From the NCBI RefSeq assembly GCF_003725955.1, contig NZ_QIBZ01000014.1, positions 1-63,707 of the forward strand: a stretch of 63,707 bases of DNA, given 5' to 3'. Positions 1-7,734 of this stretch are shown one piece after another (position 1 is the stretch's first letter; the number at the start of each line of letters is the position of its first letter). A program made the position numbers and the translations under genes. The stretch is from Slackia isoflavoniconvertens (GTDB lineage: Bacteria > Actinomycetota > Coriobacteriia > Coriobacteriales > Eggerthellaceae). A model generated the notes under the pieces. The model had not been told where the DNA came from. It searched no databases and was given only the letters and a program-made list of their open reading frames with translations.

Positions 1-7
1 ATACGGC

Positions 8-50
8 GAGGGCCGCGCCCCCGGTCCCCGGGGCGCGGCCCTCTTGCTTA
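8..50. terminator. Strong GC-rich stem-loop, probable terminator
   Basis: A perfect 14-bp inverted repeat (8-21 with 30-43) encloses an 8-nt loop and is followed by a short T-rich stretch (TCTTGCTT). This is the form of a Rho-independent terminator for a gene left of the window. It also lies just beyond the 3' end of the minus-strand fragment at 120-524, so it could serve both sides. Confidence 0.7.
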
Positions 51-119
51 AACTGCTCAATTTTTCGTGCTCACGGTGCTCATTTCCCAGTGATCACTCG
101 GACCACTTCTTAGTGAACA

Positions 120-524
120 TCAACAGCTTGCCGCGATAGGCGCATGAGGCAGCGGAAGGGCGCTCTGTCTAAGAGGGATAATTGCGATGGCGGTTCCGCA
201 AAGCATGAGCGTTGAAATGACAGGCAGGTACCATGCGCGCCGCGCCACTTTGCTGGCGCCGCGATGCAGTGCCCATAGCGCGGCATACGAAATCGCGAGC
301 GCCGCGAGTAACGTTGGGTGTGAAAGCTGCGGTGCGTCGAAGGGGGCGGTCCACAGGGTCGCCGCCGGGCTTTGGAAAAGTGTTATCTGCCAGAACCAAT
401 ACAAAGCGAGTGACGCACAAATCGATGGGTTCTCGGCAAGACTGCGCCGGAATCGGGCGACTTCCCTGCGCGCGGATTGCGCGTCGTGTTTCTTGCTTGT
501 TGGCGTGTTTCCTTGTGTCTTCAT
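120..524 (-). pseudogene. Stub of a membrane protein, possibly the N-terminus of a LuxR-type membrane regulator
   Basis: This is a 134-codon frame with a basic N-terminal region and three hydrophobic segments at about residues 35-55, 70-87 and 97-117, after which it stops. Eggerthellaceae often place LuxR-family regulators with about twelve membrane segments and a C-terminal HTH beside Tat-exported FAD reductases. This frame lies divergently beside such a reductase and looks like the first three segments of such a protein. No HTH is present here and no good ribosome-binding site precedes the ATG. I read it as a truncated remnant, but a small stand-alone membrane protein cannot be excluded. 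Confidence 0.35.
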
Positions 525-695
525 GGGGATATTTTACATTTCTGCAGATGAAAGGCATCCCCCGCAAAGGGCCAGATTTGGTTTTTCCTGAAAAATGGCG
601 TCGCAGTGGGCTGTTATTCGATTTGTTTTCAAGTTTTCATGAATTTGCGACCGCCGATGGCGGCGCATGGGGATTCAAATCGAGGAGGGAAAGAA

Positions 696-2444
696 ATGAC
701 TGAAATCAATCGTAGGAATTTCCTGAAAGTCGCTCTGGCCGCCAGCGCTATGACGGCCGCCGTCGGGATGATGGGCTGCTCGCCGAAAAGTGGCGGTGAG
801 GAGAAGGCTGCGGCGGCTTCCGCTGTCGAGGACTTCGTGCAAACTGCCGACACTGCGACGAAGAAGTGGTCGTTCGAAGTTGCGCCCGATCCTATCACGG
901 AGGATAAGATTGCCGAGACGATTGAGGCCGACGTGGTCGTTGTTGGTTGCGGTACGTCGGGCCTCATGGTGGCAAACTCCGCTGCGGAAGAAGGACTCGG
1001 GGTCGTTGTTGTTTCGGCCTCGGCGGCGCCCGTTGCGCGCGGCGGCTCGAACAACGCAATCTATTGCAAAGCGATGGAGCGGGCGAATGTCGACCGCCTG
1101 AGCGAATTTCAGATCCGCAAAGAGATTTTCTATGCTGGCAACCAGGTGGACGAGCGCAAGTGGTACAAGCACTTCAATAACTCCGAGAAGGCCATGAATT
1201 GGGTCATCGACCTCATGGAATCTGCGGGTTATAAGGTCAAAGTTGAAATTGGCACGCCAAGTGAAGACACTGACCTGTATCACGAGACGTGTTCGATTGG
1301 TTGGGATTTGGGCGATGGCATGCAGGTCGATCCCGATATGCAGCTGGCCACCGGAATGATGCAGCCGCTGCTGGTCAAAGAATTGGCGCGCCATCTGACC
1401 GAGGACCTTGGCGGGGAAATCTATTTCAAAACTAAGGGCGAACAGTTGGTTCGCGATAGTGACGGAGCAGGCCGTGTGAGTGCCGTGGTGTGCTCACGAG
1501 AGGATGGGTCGTTTGCGAAATACGTCGGCAAAAAGGCTGTGGTTTTGGCGACGGGCGACTTTTCGGCAAACCGTGACATGATGTACGCGTACGCGCCCAG
1601 CTACGCGCCCTACATCTCCGATGACGTTTATGACGGCGAGACGAACTATGATGTGGGATTCCAGTACGGCGGTCTGTTCAAGGGCGACGGCCAGCGCATG
1701 GGCCTATGGGTTGGCGCTGCATGGCAGAAGGTGTTCCCGAATTGCGTCATGGGTGGCTTCTATGGTCCCGGGCCGCGCAACTTGTACAGCAACTTTCTTG
1801 GCCTGCTGGTGAATAAGAATGGCGAGAGGTTCATGAACGAGGACTGCCTATCGCCGTGTGCGGGCATGAACAACTTTGGACAACCGGGCAAGACGGTGTT
1901 CGCCTTGTGGAACGAGGACTACGCGCGCCAAGAGACCGTTTCCGGCAGCTGGAACAACGATACCATGCACGAAGGCGACGCCGACGCGGTTGCCAAGGCG
2001 GTCATTGAGTCTTGGGAGGCCGATGTGAAAAGCGGTGCGACGGTGAAGGGCGACACCATCGAAGACGTGATTAAGCAACTTGGTCTGCCTTCCGATACGG
2101 CTGAAACTGTGAAGCGCTACAACGAGCTGTGCGCAAAAGGCTCCGACGACGATTTCCACAAGGGCGCCGATCACATGCACTCGCTCGAGCAAGGGCCGTT
2201 CTACGGCCAGAGCAGTGGTGGCATGCTGGTATTCCTCACCGTGCTCGGCGGTCTGAATACTGACGCCAATATGCGTGTGCTCGATGCGGACGACGAACCT
2301 TTGCCTGGCTTGTACAACGTGGGCACGATGGTTGGCGATATGTTCGCGACGAACTACACCTTCATGACCGAGGGTGCCAATTACGGCGCGAACTGCATTA
2401 CGTTCGGCTACCTCACCGGCAAATACATCGCGGAAAACGAATAG
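696..2444 (+). CDS. Tat-exported FAD-binding fumarate/urocanate reductase-like flavoprotein (lipoprotein)
   Basis: Predicted 582-residue extracytoplasmic flavoprotein of the FAD_binding_2 family (fumarate reductase, urocanate reductase and related respiratory reductases). The N-terminus has a twin-arginine signal (NRRNFLK) and a lipobox-like MMGC. A dinucleotide-binding motif (VVVGCGTSGLMVANS) lies near residues 75-92, and the C-terminus has the FAD-capping pattern ending in GANYGANCITFGYLTGKY. The ATG at 696 was chosen because GGAGGG lies just upstream and the Tat signal starts there; an in-frame ATG 30 codons earlier would bury it. The organic electron acceptor cannot be read from sequence. 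Such proteins take electrons from membrane multihaem cytochromes, and one is encoded at 21.5 kb. Confidence 0.88.
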   Translation: MTEINRRNFLKVALAASAMTAAVGMMGCSPKSGGEEKAAAASAVEDFVQTADTATKKWSFEVAPDPITEDKIAETIEADVVVVGCGTSGLMVANSAAEEGLGVVVVSASAAPVARGGSNNAIYCKAMERANVDRLSEFQIRKEIFYAGNQVDERKWYKHFNNSEKAMNWVIDLMESAGYKVKVEIGTPSEDTDLYHETCSIGWDLGDGMQVDPDMQLATGMMQPLLVKELARHLTEDLGGEIYFKTKGEQLVRDSDGAGRVSAVVCSREDGSFAKYVGKKAVVLATGDFSANRDMMYAYAPSYAPYISDDVYDGETNYDVGFQYGGLFKGDGQRMGLWVGAAWQKVFPNCVMGGFYGPGPRNLYSNFLGLLVNKNGERFMNEDCLSPCAGMNNFGQPGKTVFALWNEDYARQETVSGSWNNDTMHEGDADAVAKAVIESWEADVKSGATVKGDTIEDVIKQLGLPSDTAETVKRYNELCAKGSDDDFHKGADHMHSLEQGPFYGQSSGGMLVFLTVLGGLNTDANMRVLDADDEPLPGLYNVGTMVGDMFATNYTFMTEGANYGANCITFGYLTGKYIAENE

Positions 2445-2533
2445 TGGGCACAAGCTGGCGATAGCGTCTATGGGGTTGCGGCTCGAAATTCCTCCCGTTC
2501 GAGCCGTCGCCTCTCCCTAAGCAAGCGTACGAA

Positions 2534-2567
2534 AGAGCGCCTCTGGCTGCCCAGCCAGAGGCGCTCT
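2534..2567. terminator. 16-bp perfect stem-loop between convergent flavoprotein genes
   Basis: AGAGCGCCTCTGGCTG at 2534-2549 is exactly complementary to 2552-2567. It sits between the plus-strand flavoprotein ending at 2444 and the minus-strand remnant ending at 2717. No T-tract follows on either side, so termination is inferred from position and stem strength. Confidence 0.55.
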
Positions 2568-2716
2568 ACGTTCGTCCACATCGAGGGAAGTGCGATGCGG
2601 GCTTGTTGGCGAAAATCATCGAAAGCGCTCGCTCAAAACACGGGCTTCCTTGATGGCGACTATCATGGGGGAGGGGTTAATAACCGCCAGTCGCTTTCCG
2701 CCGTTTTCCGCTTCGT

Positions 2717-3397
2717 CTATTTCGCGGCGAGGGCCTTTTCAATCATGCGGCCGAAGGTGACGGAGCGGCCGCAGCAGTTGCCGGTCGACATATTCGGATG
2801 CGTGTGGGCATAGTACGAACCCGAGTCGACGCCCGTGACGTACAGGACTTCAATCGCCTTGCCATTGTCGTCGACAGCCTGGAAGTTTTCGTTAATCGTA
2901 ATGCCGTCGAGCGTGCACAGCATGTAGCCCGAAGTGCGAACGCCATAGAACGGCGCCGTGCGAATTGCCGACAAGCGATGCGCGTCTTTTCCGAAATCGG
3001 GGTCGATGCCCGCGTCGTAATTCTCGTTCTGGCGCTCGATGGTCTTCTTCAGCGTTTCGGCGGGCAAGCCGAGGCCTTCCGCAAGCTCCTCAATGGTATC
3101 GGCCACCACGATATAGCCATTCTGGATCAGGCCTTCGTTGATGCCCTTGGCAGCTTCGAGCGTCATATTGGTCGGTGCGCCGTCGTCGAAGGGGAAAACG
3201 CGCGCGCAGCCATGGATGTCGAATTGCTCGAGGTACTTCTCGTAGTCGGAGTTCCAAATGTCTACCACGGTGTGGCCGGGCTGGGTCAAAGTCGAATTCA
3301 GAATGTAGTCGTACGGCGCCGCCTCGTTGGTGAAGCGCTCGCCGTTCAGGTTGACCTGTTTCCCTTCCCTTCCTATAAGCTCCGCATGGCTTTCCCT
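2717..3397 (-). pseudogene. 3' remnant of a second FAD fumarate-reductase-like flavoprotein
   Basis: An open frame of 226 codons matches only the C-terminal third of the flavoprotein family. It contains VNLNGERFTNE, the DIWNSDY region, and a C-terminal FAD-capping block (YVTGVDSGSYYAH, STGNCCGRSVTFGRM). The frame closes at an in-frame stop at 3398-3400, and no Tat signal or N-terminal FAD motif is found upstream. Family-like sequence begins only around 3350. The gene therefore lost about its first 350 codons by deletion. An internal TTG at 3289 could start a 190-residue protein, but it would lack most of the FAD site and is unlikely to function. Confidence 0.8.
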
Positions 3398-3724
3398 CTA
3401 GCTGGCGGGCATCGCGTATGTGGTGCCCGCCATTCGTTTGCGGCGGGGTTTTGCTACGGAAGTTCGCTCCGGCGGTTTCCTAATTGCCGATTTCGTTTGC
3501 TCTCCCTATGGGCCGCGAGTGCTTCGATTCGTGAGTATCGCGGTGGTTTCTATTCCGCGCATCGCAGCAAAAAACGAAAACGCGAAGTAGATGGCCGCTT
3601 CTACTTCGCAAAATCGCAAAAAATTGAAAAACGCGAAATAGATAGGGGATTGTAGTTCGCGTTTTTGCCCGTGCTCCTGGATCTACGGCGTTCCCTTTGT
3701 TTCGGTGACTTAATCTGCGGCTTG
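3398..3724. other. Non-coding stretch with hairpin and paired palindromes
   Basis: No convincing gene is visible. An 8-bp hairpin (GGCGGGCA at 3404-3411 with TGCCCGCC at 3424-3431) lies next to the deletion end of the flavoprotein remnant. Further right is an AT-rich segment with two related palindromes (3582-3609 and 3632-3661), annotated separately. This may be the surviving control region of a lost gene. Confidence 0.5.
3577..3661. promoter_or_regulatory. Two related palindromic operator-like sites
   Basis: GCGAAGTAGA at 3582-3591 is perfectly inverted at 3600-3609 (TCTACTTCGC). About 51 bp downstream CGCGAAATA at 3632-3640 is inverted with one mismatch at 3653-3661 (TAGTTCGCG). The left halves share a direct repeat AAAACGCGAA(G/A)TAGAT. 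Two spaced copies of a dyad in an AT-rich intergenic patch suggest a dimeric repressor or activator, but the regulator and the regulated gene are unknown. Confidence 0.45.
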
Positions 3725-3934
3725 TCACCAAATGCGCCAAACGAACGTTGCGTCTTTCCCGGTCATATCGTGCGACTCGGTTATGGCAAGGCAGTCATCG
3801 TCTGCATCCATAACCGGCAGTGTGTCATAGCGTACGCCATCCACGACAATGGCGCGCCATTTCGTAAGCGGCAGTCGGGACTCGAAAACCAGGACGGTAT
3901 AGGGACCTATAGTCGTGCTCGCGACGATTTTCAT
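3725..3934 (-). CDS. Small conserved-looking protein of unknown function (69 aa)
   Basis: I do not recognise a family. The frame is preceded by an excellent ribosome-binding site (GAGGAGG, 8-10 nt before the ATG), which is the main reason to call it real. The product is soluble, lacks a signal or membrane segment, and has short beta-strand-like stretches (KIVASTTIGPYTVLVF, KWRAIVVDGVRYDTL) ending in FVWRIW. It lies 131 bp downstream of the AlbA_2-domain gene on the same strand and may be co-transcribed with it. Confidence 0.6.
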   Translation of the reverse strand: MKIVASTTIGPYTVLVFESRLPLTKWRAIVVDGVRYDTLPVMDADDDCLAITESHDMTGKDATFVWRIW

Positions 3935-4065
3935 CGTTTAGCCTCCTCTGCTCCTTGCGCATCGCTGGCGCTAAGTTCGTTGGGCTCGCTCTCGCTCGTG
4001 GTGTCTCTCTTGAATGCAGCTGGACGTGGCGCCGCATTCTCTCGACTGCGCCCTCGCCAGCGCCC

Positions 4066-5316
4066 TTAGGCGCGATATCTTGTTCCTCGGCCGGTGCCCG
4101 TTTTCTCTACGTAGCGCTTCTCGACAAGCGATCGCAGAAGCTTCACGGCCTTGTCTTTGCCGAACCCGAAGTTCGCGACAATTTGTCCGCTCGCCGCCGA
4201 GCCTTCTTCTTTGACGAATCGATATACCAGCTCCTCATCGCTGGTCAAAGCGGACCTCGCGTCGGTCACGGGAAGCGTGACTCGCACGGCGTTTTCGCTT
4301 ACGTCGAATTCGGGTTTCTGCTCGTATTCGGCATATGAACTGCGAATACGCACGATTCCCGTGCCGAACATTTCGATGATATTGAGTCTGAACAGCACGT
4401 TGGCGAGAATGGGGTTGCGCAGCTGCGAAATGAAGCCCCTTAGATATTCGTCGCGCCCAAGGCCTGCGGGCAGGCCGCCAGGCGAGGAAATTTCGATGCG
4501 GTCGGGGTACATCGCGATTCTGATTTTCGCGTTAACGTCCCACGTGCGATGCGCGACGGCGTTCGCGACGGCTTCGCGGAATGCCTCGTAGGGAATCGAA
4601 TAATGCGTGGTTCGACGGGCGCCTTCGATCGTTTCGACGCTGTAGTATCGCTCGAACATCGTGCAGGCGCCATCGATTTGCTCAATGACGGAAGTTCCTT
4701 CGAATGTTGAACGGTCGGCAATGGTGTTGATGTTTTCCCCGAATCTCGCGACGTCGATTCCGGGGAAGGTGTTCTGGTCGGAAACGATGAGCGCGGCGTT
4801 GTTGAAACCCGCCTCGAAATTGAACAGGTTGAACGTTCGCAGAACGTCTCCGTTGAGCGCCTTCACGACGTGCTCAGCCTCGAGCTTTTCTTCGAGCGCG
4901 TGAAACGTCAAATCTTGCTCGTGGCAGGGCAGTTCCTCGAAATGCATGTTTTGGCCAGCGAGCACGAGCCTGCGCAGTTCGACGTTATCAACTTCTACGG
5001 TTGCCGTGTCTGACCTGCGGTAAGCTTTTCTTCTATAGAGATAGGGCTTGTTCGGCCCCTCTTCAACGGCAAGGGTGACGGTTTTCTTGCGCGTGTTTTC
5101 GGTGAGTGAGAAAAACGGCGTGGGGTCGATGGAGTCGTTGATCTTGTTTTCGATGTCCAGGCACGCCGCCCTTGTGTCGGCGAGGCCTTTGACGGAACCG
5201 TCGTCGGCGATGCCAAAAACAATGCTGCCGGATCCGTAATTGGCGAAGGCGCTTACCGTTTTAAGGAATGAATTCGAGACGGATTCTTTCCACTCGACGG
5301 TTCTGCATTCTTTCAT
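4066..5316 (-). CDS. AlbA_2 / ATP-binding transcriptional regulator-like protein
   Basis: This 416-residue protein has the architecture of the AlbA_2 (Schlafen-like) bacterial regulators. An N-terminal AlbA_2 domain (VEWKESVSNSFLKTVSAFAN, then GSIVFGIADDGSVKGL) covers residues 6-110. A GHKL-type ATP-binding domain lies at about 235-320 (REAVANAVAHR, then IEISSPGGLP, then MFGTGI). A C-terminal winged helix occupies about 355-416. GGAGG lies 11 nt before the ATG. Family members are putative DNA-binding regulators or ATPases of mostly unknown role. A large palindrome overlaps its own promoter, which suggests autoregulation. Confidence 0.8.
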   Translation of the reverse strand: MKECRTVEWKESVSNSFLKTVSAFANYGSGSIVFGIADDGSVKGLADTRAACLDIENKINDSIDPTPFFSLTENTRKKTVTLAVEEGPNKPYLYRRKAYRRSDTATVEVDNVELRRLVLAGQNMHFEELPCHEQDLTFHALEEKLEAEHVVKALNGDVLRTFNLFNFEAGFNNAALIVSDQNTFPGIDVARFGENINTIADRSTFEGTSVIEQIDGACTMFERYYSVETIEGARRTTHYSIPYEAFREAVANAVAHRTWDVNAKIRIAMYPDRIEISSPGGLPAGLGRDEYLRGFISQLRNPILANVLFRLNIIEMFGTGIVRIRSSYAEYEQKPEFDVSENAVRVTLPVTDARSALTSDEELVYRFVKEEGSAASGQIVANFGFGKDKAVKLLRSLVEKRYVEKTGTGRGTRYRA

Positions 5317-5362
5317 GACGGCCTACTCCTCCCTCGCGAATCGTCGGTCTTTATTACATGAA

Positions 5363-5420
5363 ATTATACAAATAAACCGACGTAAAACCGACGTAAAAAT
5401 TTGCGTCGGTTTTACGTCGG
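5363..5420 (-). promoter_or_regulatory. Promoter with 17-bp perfect inverted repeat upstream of the AlbA_2 gene
   Basis: On the minus strand a perfect -10 (TATAAT, complement of 5363-5368) precedes the AlbA_2 gene. Its -35 region falls inside a perfect 17-bp inverted repeat (5377-5393 with 5404-5420, 10-nt loop). Each arm contains CCGACG twice, separated by TAAAA, so the site has four half-sites in two orientations. This geometry suits cooperative repression of the downstream gene. Confidence 0.7.
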
Positions 5421-5500
5421 GATCTGCCGACAAAAAGGATGGCGGGCGGGTGTCTTCCGATATGAAACTCGCAATGCCCTAATAACGTACATATGTTTGG

Positions 5501-5506
5501 TATAAT
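5501..5506 (+). promoter_or_regulatory. Extended -10 promoter of the small hydrophobic peptide
   Basis: TATAAT preceded by TTTGG gives an extended -10 (TGn-TATAAT). No good -35 is visible. Predicted transcription starts near 5513 and runs through a roughly 60-nt leader with a good ribosome-binding site into the 40-codon frame at 5573. The first leader bases (from 5514) resemble the 5' end of the RNA predicted from the opposing promoter. Confidence 0.65.
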
Positions 5507-5572
5507 GCTAATTGGCAGTGCTCCGCCGTTCCTGCGGGTGATGCTCCCTTCAAGAGACGAGGAGCTACCACC

Positions 5573-5695
5573 ATGGAAATAGTGATGTACCTGGCAGCTT
5601 GCTGCACTATCGCGACAACCGTTTTGGCCTTATGCGACCGAATCCAACGCAGGATTGAAGAGAGAAAGAAAGATGATGCCCGGAAACGAGAATGA
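5573..5695 (+). CDS. 40-residue hydrophobic peptide, candidate type I toxin
   Basis: The ATG has GAGGAG 8 nt upstream. The product begins MEIVMYLAACCTIATTVLAL, a single membrane-spanning segment, followed by a strongly charged tail (RIQRRIEERKKDDARKRE). Short N-terminal helix plus charged C-terminus is the layout of Fst/Ldr, TxpA and BsrG-type toxins, although I see no direct sequence match. A converging promoter lies about 100 bp beyond the stop codon and would make an RNA antisense to the mRNA 3' end. Inverted repeats flank the gene. Toxicity is an inference. Confidence 0.55.
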   Translation: MEIVMYLAACCTIATTVLALCDRIQRRIEERKKDDARKRE

Positions 5696-5716
5696 CCAGG
5701 CGGGTACCTGGCCATT
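5691..5716. terminator. Bidirectional stem-loop at the 3' end of the peptide gene
   Basis: AATGACCAGG (5691-5700) pairs with CCTGGCCATT (5707-5716) with one mismatch and a 6-nt loop. It overlaps the peptide stop codon. It lies where two converging transcripts would meet, as shared terminators do in type I toxin-antitoxin loci. T-tracts are poor on both sides. Confidence 0.45.
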
Positions 5717-5783
5717 CTAAAACCGACTAGCATCACCCGTAGCTAAGGTCCCAAAAGCTTTAGTCACGGCGGGCGCTGCCGTC
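5691..5783 (-). ncRNA. Candidate antisense (antitoxin) RNA opposite the peptide mRNA 3' end
   Basis: A second extended -10 (ATG-T-TATAAT, complement of 5790-5795) points toward the peptide gene. The predicted RNA starts near 5783 and could stop at the stem-loop 5691-5716, giving about 90 nt. Its 5' part repeats elements of the toxin leader: a GGCAG-rich 14-15-mer, GGGTGATGCT and CAAGAGACG. In the DNA these elements are inverted copies. The RNA and its extent are inferred from promoters and structure only. Confidence 0.45.
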
Positions 5784-5842
5784 TCTTGCATTATAACATG
5801 CGAAGCGCGCAGTTGCTTTCTGTCGCGCTCGTTTTCCTTCTG

Positions 5843-6571
5843 TTATTTCAAGCTCGGCAGCGCTTCGCACCAATCGGCGAATTCGGCCATGCTTCCGTGC
5901 TTGCATTCGGAAACGTTCAGGCCTTCTTCCGACTCAATCAGGTGATCGGTCACGAAATAAATGTCGCAGCCCACCTTGGTCGCCAGGCCGTCTTCGCGGT
6001 TATGGTTGCCCACCATGAGCACCTCGTCGGCCGCAACGCCCGCGCGCGCCAGGCAATCTTCGTAGTAGCGGGGCATGGGTTTCACGGCATAGCAGGTCTC
6101 GTAATCGGTGGCGAATTCGAAATCGTCGGGGTCAAGGCCCGCCCAGCGAATGCGCTCATGCACGGCCGCAAGCGGGAACATGGGCATGGTGGTCATCGCC
6201 ACACGATAGCCCTTCCCTTTGAGCGTCGCCACGGCGCGCGCGGCCTCGGGGTTTGCCTGCACGCCTTCTCCCACCTGGGAAAATGGTCCCTCGTAGAAAC
6301 GCGAGAACAGCGTTTTCATCTCTTCGGCGTTAAGGCCGGTCGCCTTCGTGAACGCCTTCCAGAACACGTCGTGGTTGGTGGCGCTTCCGTCCGATTTTGC
6401 CATGGCCTTCACGCCCGCCATCACCGCGCCCAGGCACATGTCGGAGTCGAGCCCGTTTTCCGCAGCGAACGCGCCGAGCGCCTTGAAGTAGCGCTTCATA
6501 AACACGTCGGTGTCCATGGGCAGAAGCGTGCCGTCGAGGTCGAAAAATACGGTGGTGTATGAGCGAGCCAT
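5843..6571 (-). CDS. HAD-superfamily hydrolase (phosphatase)
   Basis: This predicted 242-residue cytoplasmic phosphatase has HAD motif I near the N-terminus (FFDLDGTLLPMD). A helical cap follows, and late acidic motifs lie around VLMVGNHNREDGLATKVGC (motifs III/IV with the variable GN in place of GD). The start at 6571 places the beta-strand of motif I a few residues in and has GAGGAT about 8 nt upstream; the longer frame has no domain before it. The gene is divergent from queH and the substrate cannot be assigned. Confidence 0.82.
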   Translation of the reverse strand: MARSYTTVFFDLDGTLLPMDTDVFMKRYFKALGAFAAENGLDSDMCLGAVMAGVKAMAKSDGSATNHDVFWKAFTKATGLNAEEMKTLFSRFYEGPFSQVGEGVQANPEAARAVATLKGKGYRVAMTTMPMFPLAAVHERIRWAGLDPDDFEFATDYETCYAVKPMPRYYEDCLARAGVAADEVLMVGNHNREDGLATKVGCDIYFVTDHLIESEEGLNVSECKHGSMAEFADWCEALPSLK

Positions 6572-6719
6572 GGAAAATCCTCGAATCTCTTTGAAATGGG
6601 CCGCTCCGCGCGCTGTAGCGCATGCGGCGGCGAATGCAAAATGGTAGTATAAACAAGTTTTGGTAAAGGGGCGCGGGTGCGCTCGAATTCGTTGACTGGC
6701 CGTGATGGAGGTGCCGCCT

Positions 6720-7478
6720 TTGAAGTTGCTTTTGCACGCGTGTTGCTGTCCGTGCACGCTTGAGCCTTTGCGGCTTTTGCTTGAAGAGGGCCATGACATC
6801 GCGATTGCCTACATGAATTCGAACATTCACCCGGCCGAGGAATACGAGCACCGTCGCGCCGTGCTGCTCGATTTTGCTCGTGAGCAGGGGCTCGAGGTAA
6901 TCGAGGGCGTCTACGACCCGCAGGCGTGGTCGCGCGCTGCCGGCGTGTTCGGCACCGACCCCGACCAGCGTCCCGATCGCTGTCGCGCGTGCTATCGCCT
7001 TCGCCTTGAAGAGGCGTGCGCGTATGCCGCGGCCAATGGTTTCGAAGGCGTGGCCACTACGCTCACGGTGAGCCCCTATCAATATACGGAAACCATTCGC
7101 GAGGAGCTCGAGCGTGCGTGCGAGCCCCATGGCCTCGCGGCGGTGTTCCGCGATTATCGCGAGCAATATCCCGAGGCCACGCGACGCAGCAAGGCCATGG
7201 GCATGTATCGCCAGAACTACTGCGGTTGCGTGTTTTCCAAGATAGAAGCTGCGGAAGAACGCGAGGCCCGCAAAGCCGAGCGCGCCGCCGCGAAGGCTGC
7301 CAAGGAAGCCGCCGAGGCCCCCGCGCGTGCGGCCGCCGAAGCTGCCCGCCAGAAGAAGCGCGCCGAAAAGCAGGCATACGCTAACAAGCGCGCCGCCCAG
7401 CGCGCGGCGCTCAAGGCATACAAGCAAGCGCATCACGACGATGCGGCTTGCTGCGAGAAAGGAAACAAGGCGGAATAG
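6720..7478 (+). CDS. queH: Epoxyqueuosine reductase QueH
   Basis: QueH reduces epoxyqueuosine to queuosine in tRNA, the last step of Q synthesis, using an Fe-S centre and cobalamin-independent chemistry. The conserved cysteines are visible: HACCCPC at the N-terminus, RCRACY near residue 90 and NYCGC near residue 165. The start is the TTG at 6720, which has GGAGGT 7 nt upstream; upstream GTG/ATG codons would consume that site. Residues about 180-252 form an Ala/Lys/Arg-rich, probably coiled-coil tail beyond the usual family length. It lies just upstream of queA and tgt, the earlier steps of the pathway. Confidence 0.9.
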   Translation: MKLLLHACCCPCTLEPLRLLLEEGHDIAIAYMNSNIHPAEEYEHRRAVLLDFAREQGLEVIEGVYDPQAWSRAAGVFGTDPDQRPDRCRACYRLRLEEACAYAAANGFEGVATTLTVSPYQYTETIREELERACEPHGLAAVFRDYREQYPEATRRSKAMGMYRQNYCGCVFSKIEAAEEREARKAERAAAKAAKEAAEAPARAAAEAARQKKRAEKQAYANKRAAQRAALKAYKQAHHDDAACCEKGNKAE

Positions 7479-7554
7479 CCCAAAGTCAGCGGGCGAGCGA
7501 TTGGCGCCCATGTTGGCTTGAAGTGGGCGAAGCGCCTGAAGCGATAAAGGAGGA

Positions 7555-7731
7555 AACGGCGAAGCGGCTCGAGTCGCACGAATGACAGCGAGCGCGACTC
7601 TGGCGAGTGCAGTTCGGGCAAAGCCGAGGCGAAGCGTACTTCGGTACGCGAGCCGAAGGTTGAACCCGAAATGCGCCGTCAGGGGCGCGCGCAGCGGCGA
7701 GTCGTTTCGCCGTTCGGATAGAACGGCGAAA
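7555..7731. repeat. Long imperfect intergenic hairpin element before queA
   Basis: The outer arms (7555-7573 with 7696-7714) match at most positions, and the core is GCGTAC-TTCG-GTACGC (7633-7648). The interior resembles, in inverse orientation, the element at 8890-9005 before tgt: both contain GCCGAGGCGAAGCGTACTTC, and the flanks GCTCGCTG also correspond. A separate perfect 11-bp hairpin (7705-7715 with 7721-7731) ends 3 nt before the queA ATG. I see no protein here. Confidence 0.65.
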
Positions 7732-7734
7732 CTT

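Noticed and set aside
6572-6719. Possible preQ1 riboswitch before queH
   Set aside because: The spacer is short, holds a divergent promoter region for the HAD gene, and I could not find the preQ1 aptamer core.
7582-7734. Longer queA frame starting upstream at 7582
   Set aside because: The extra 51 codons coincide with the hairpin repeat and do not resemble the family; the conserved N-terminus begins at 7735.
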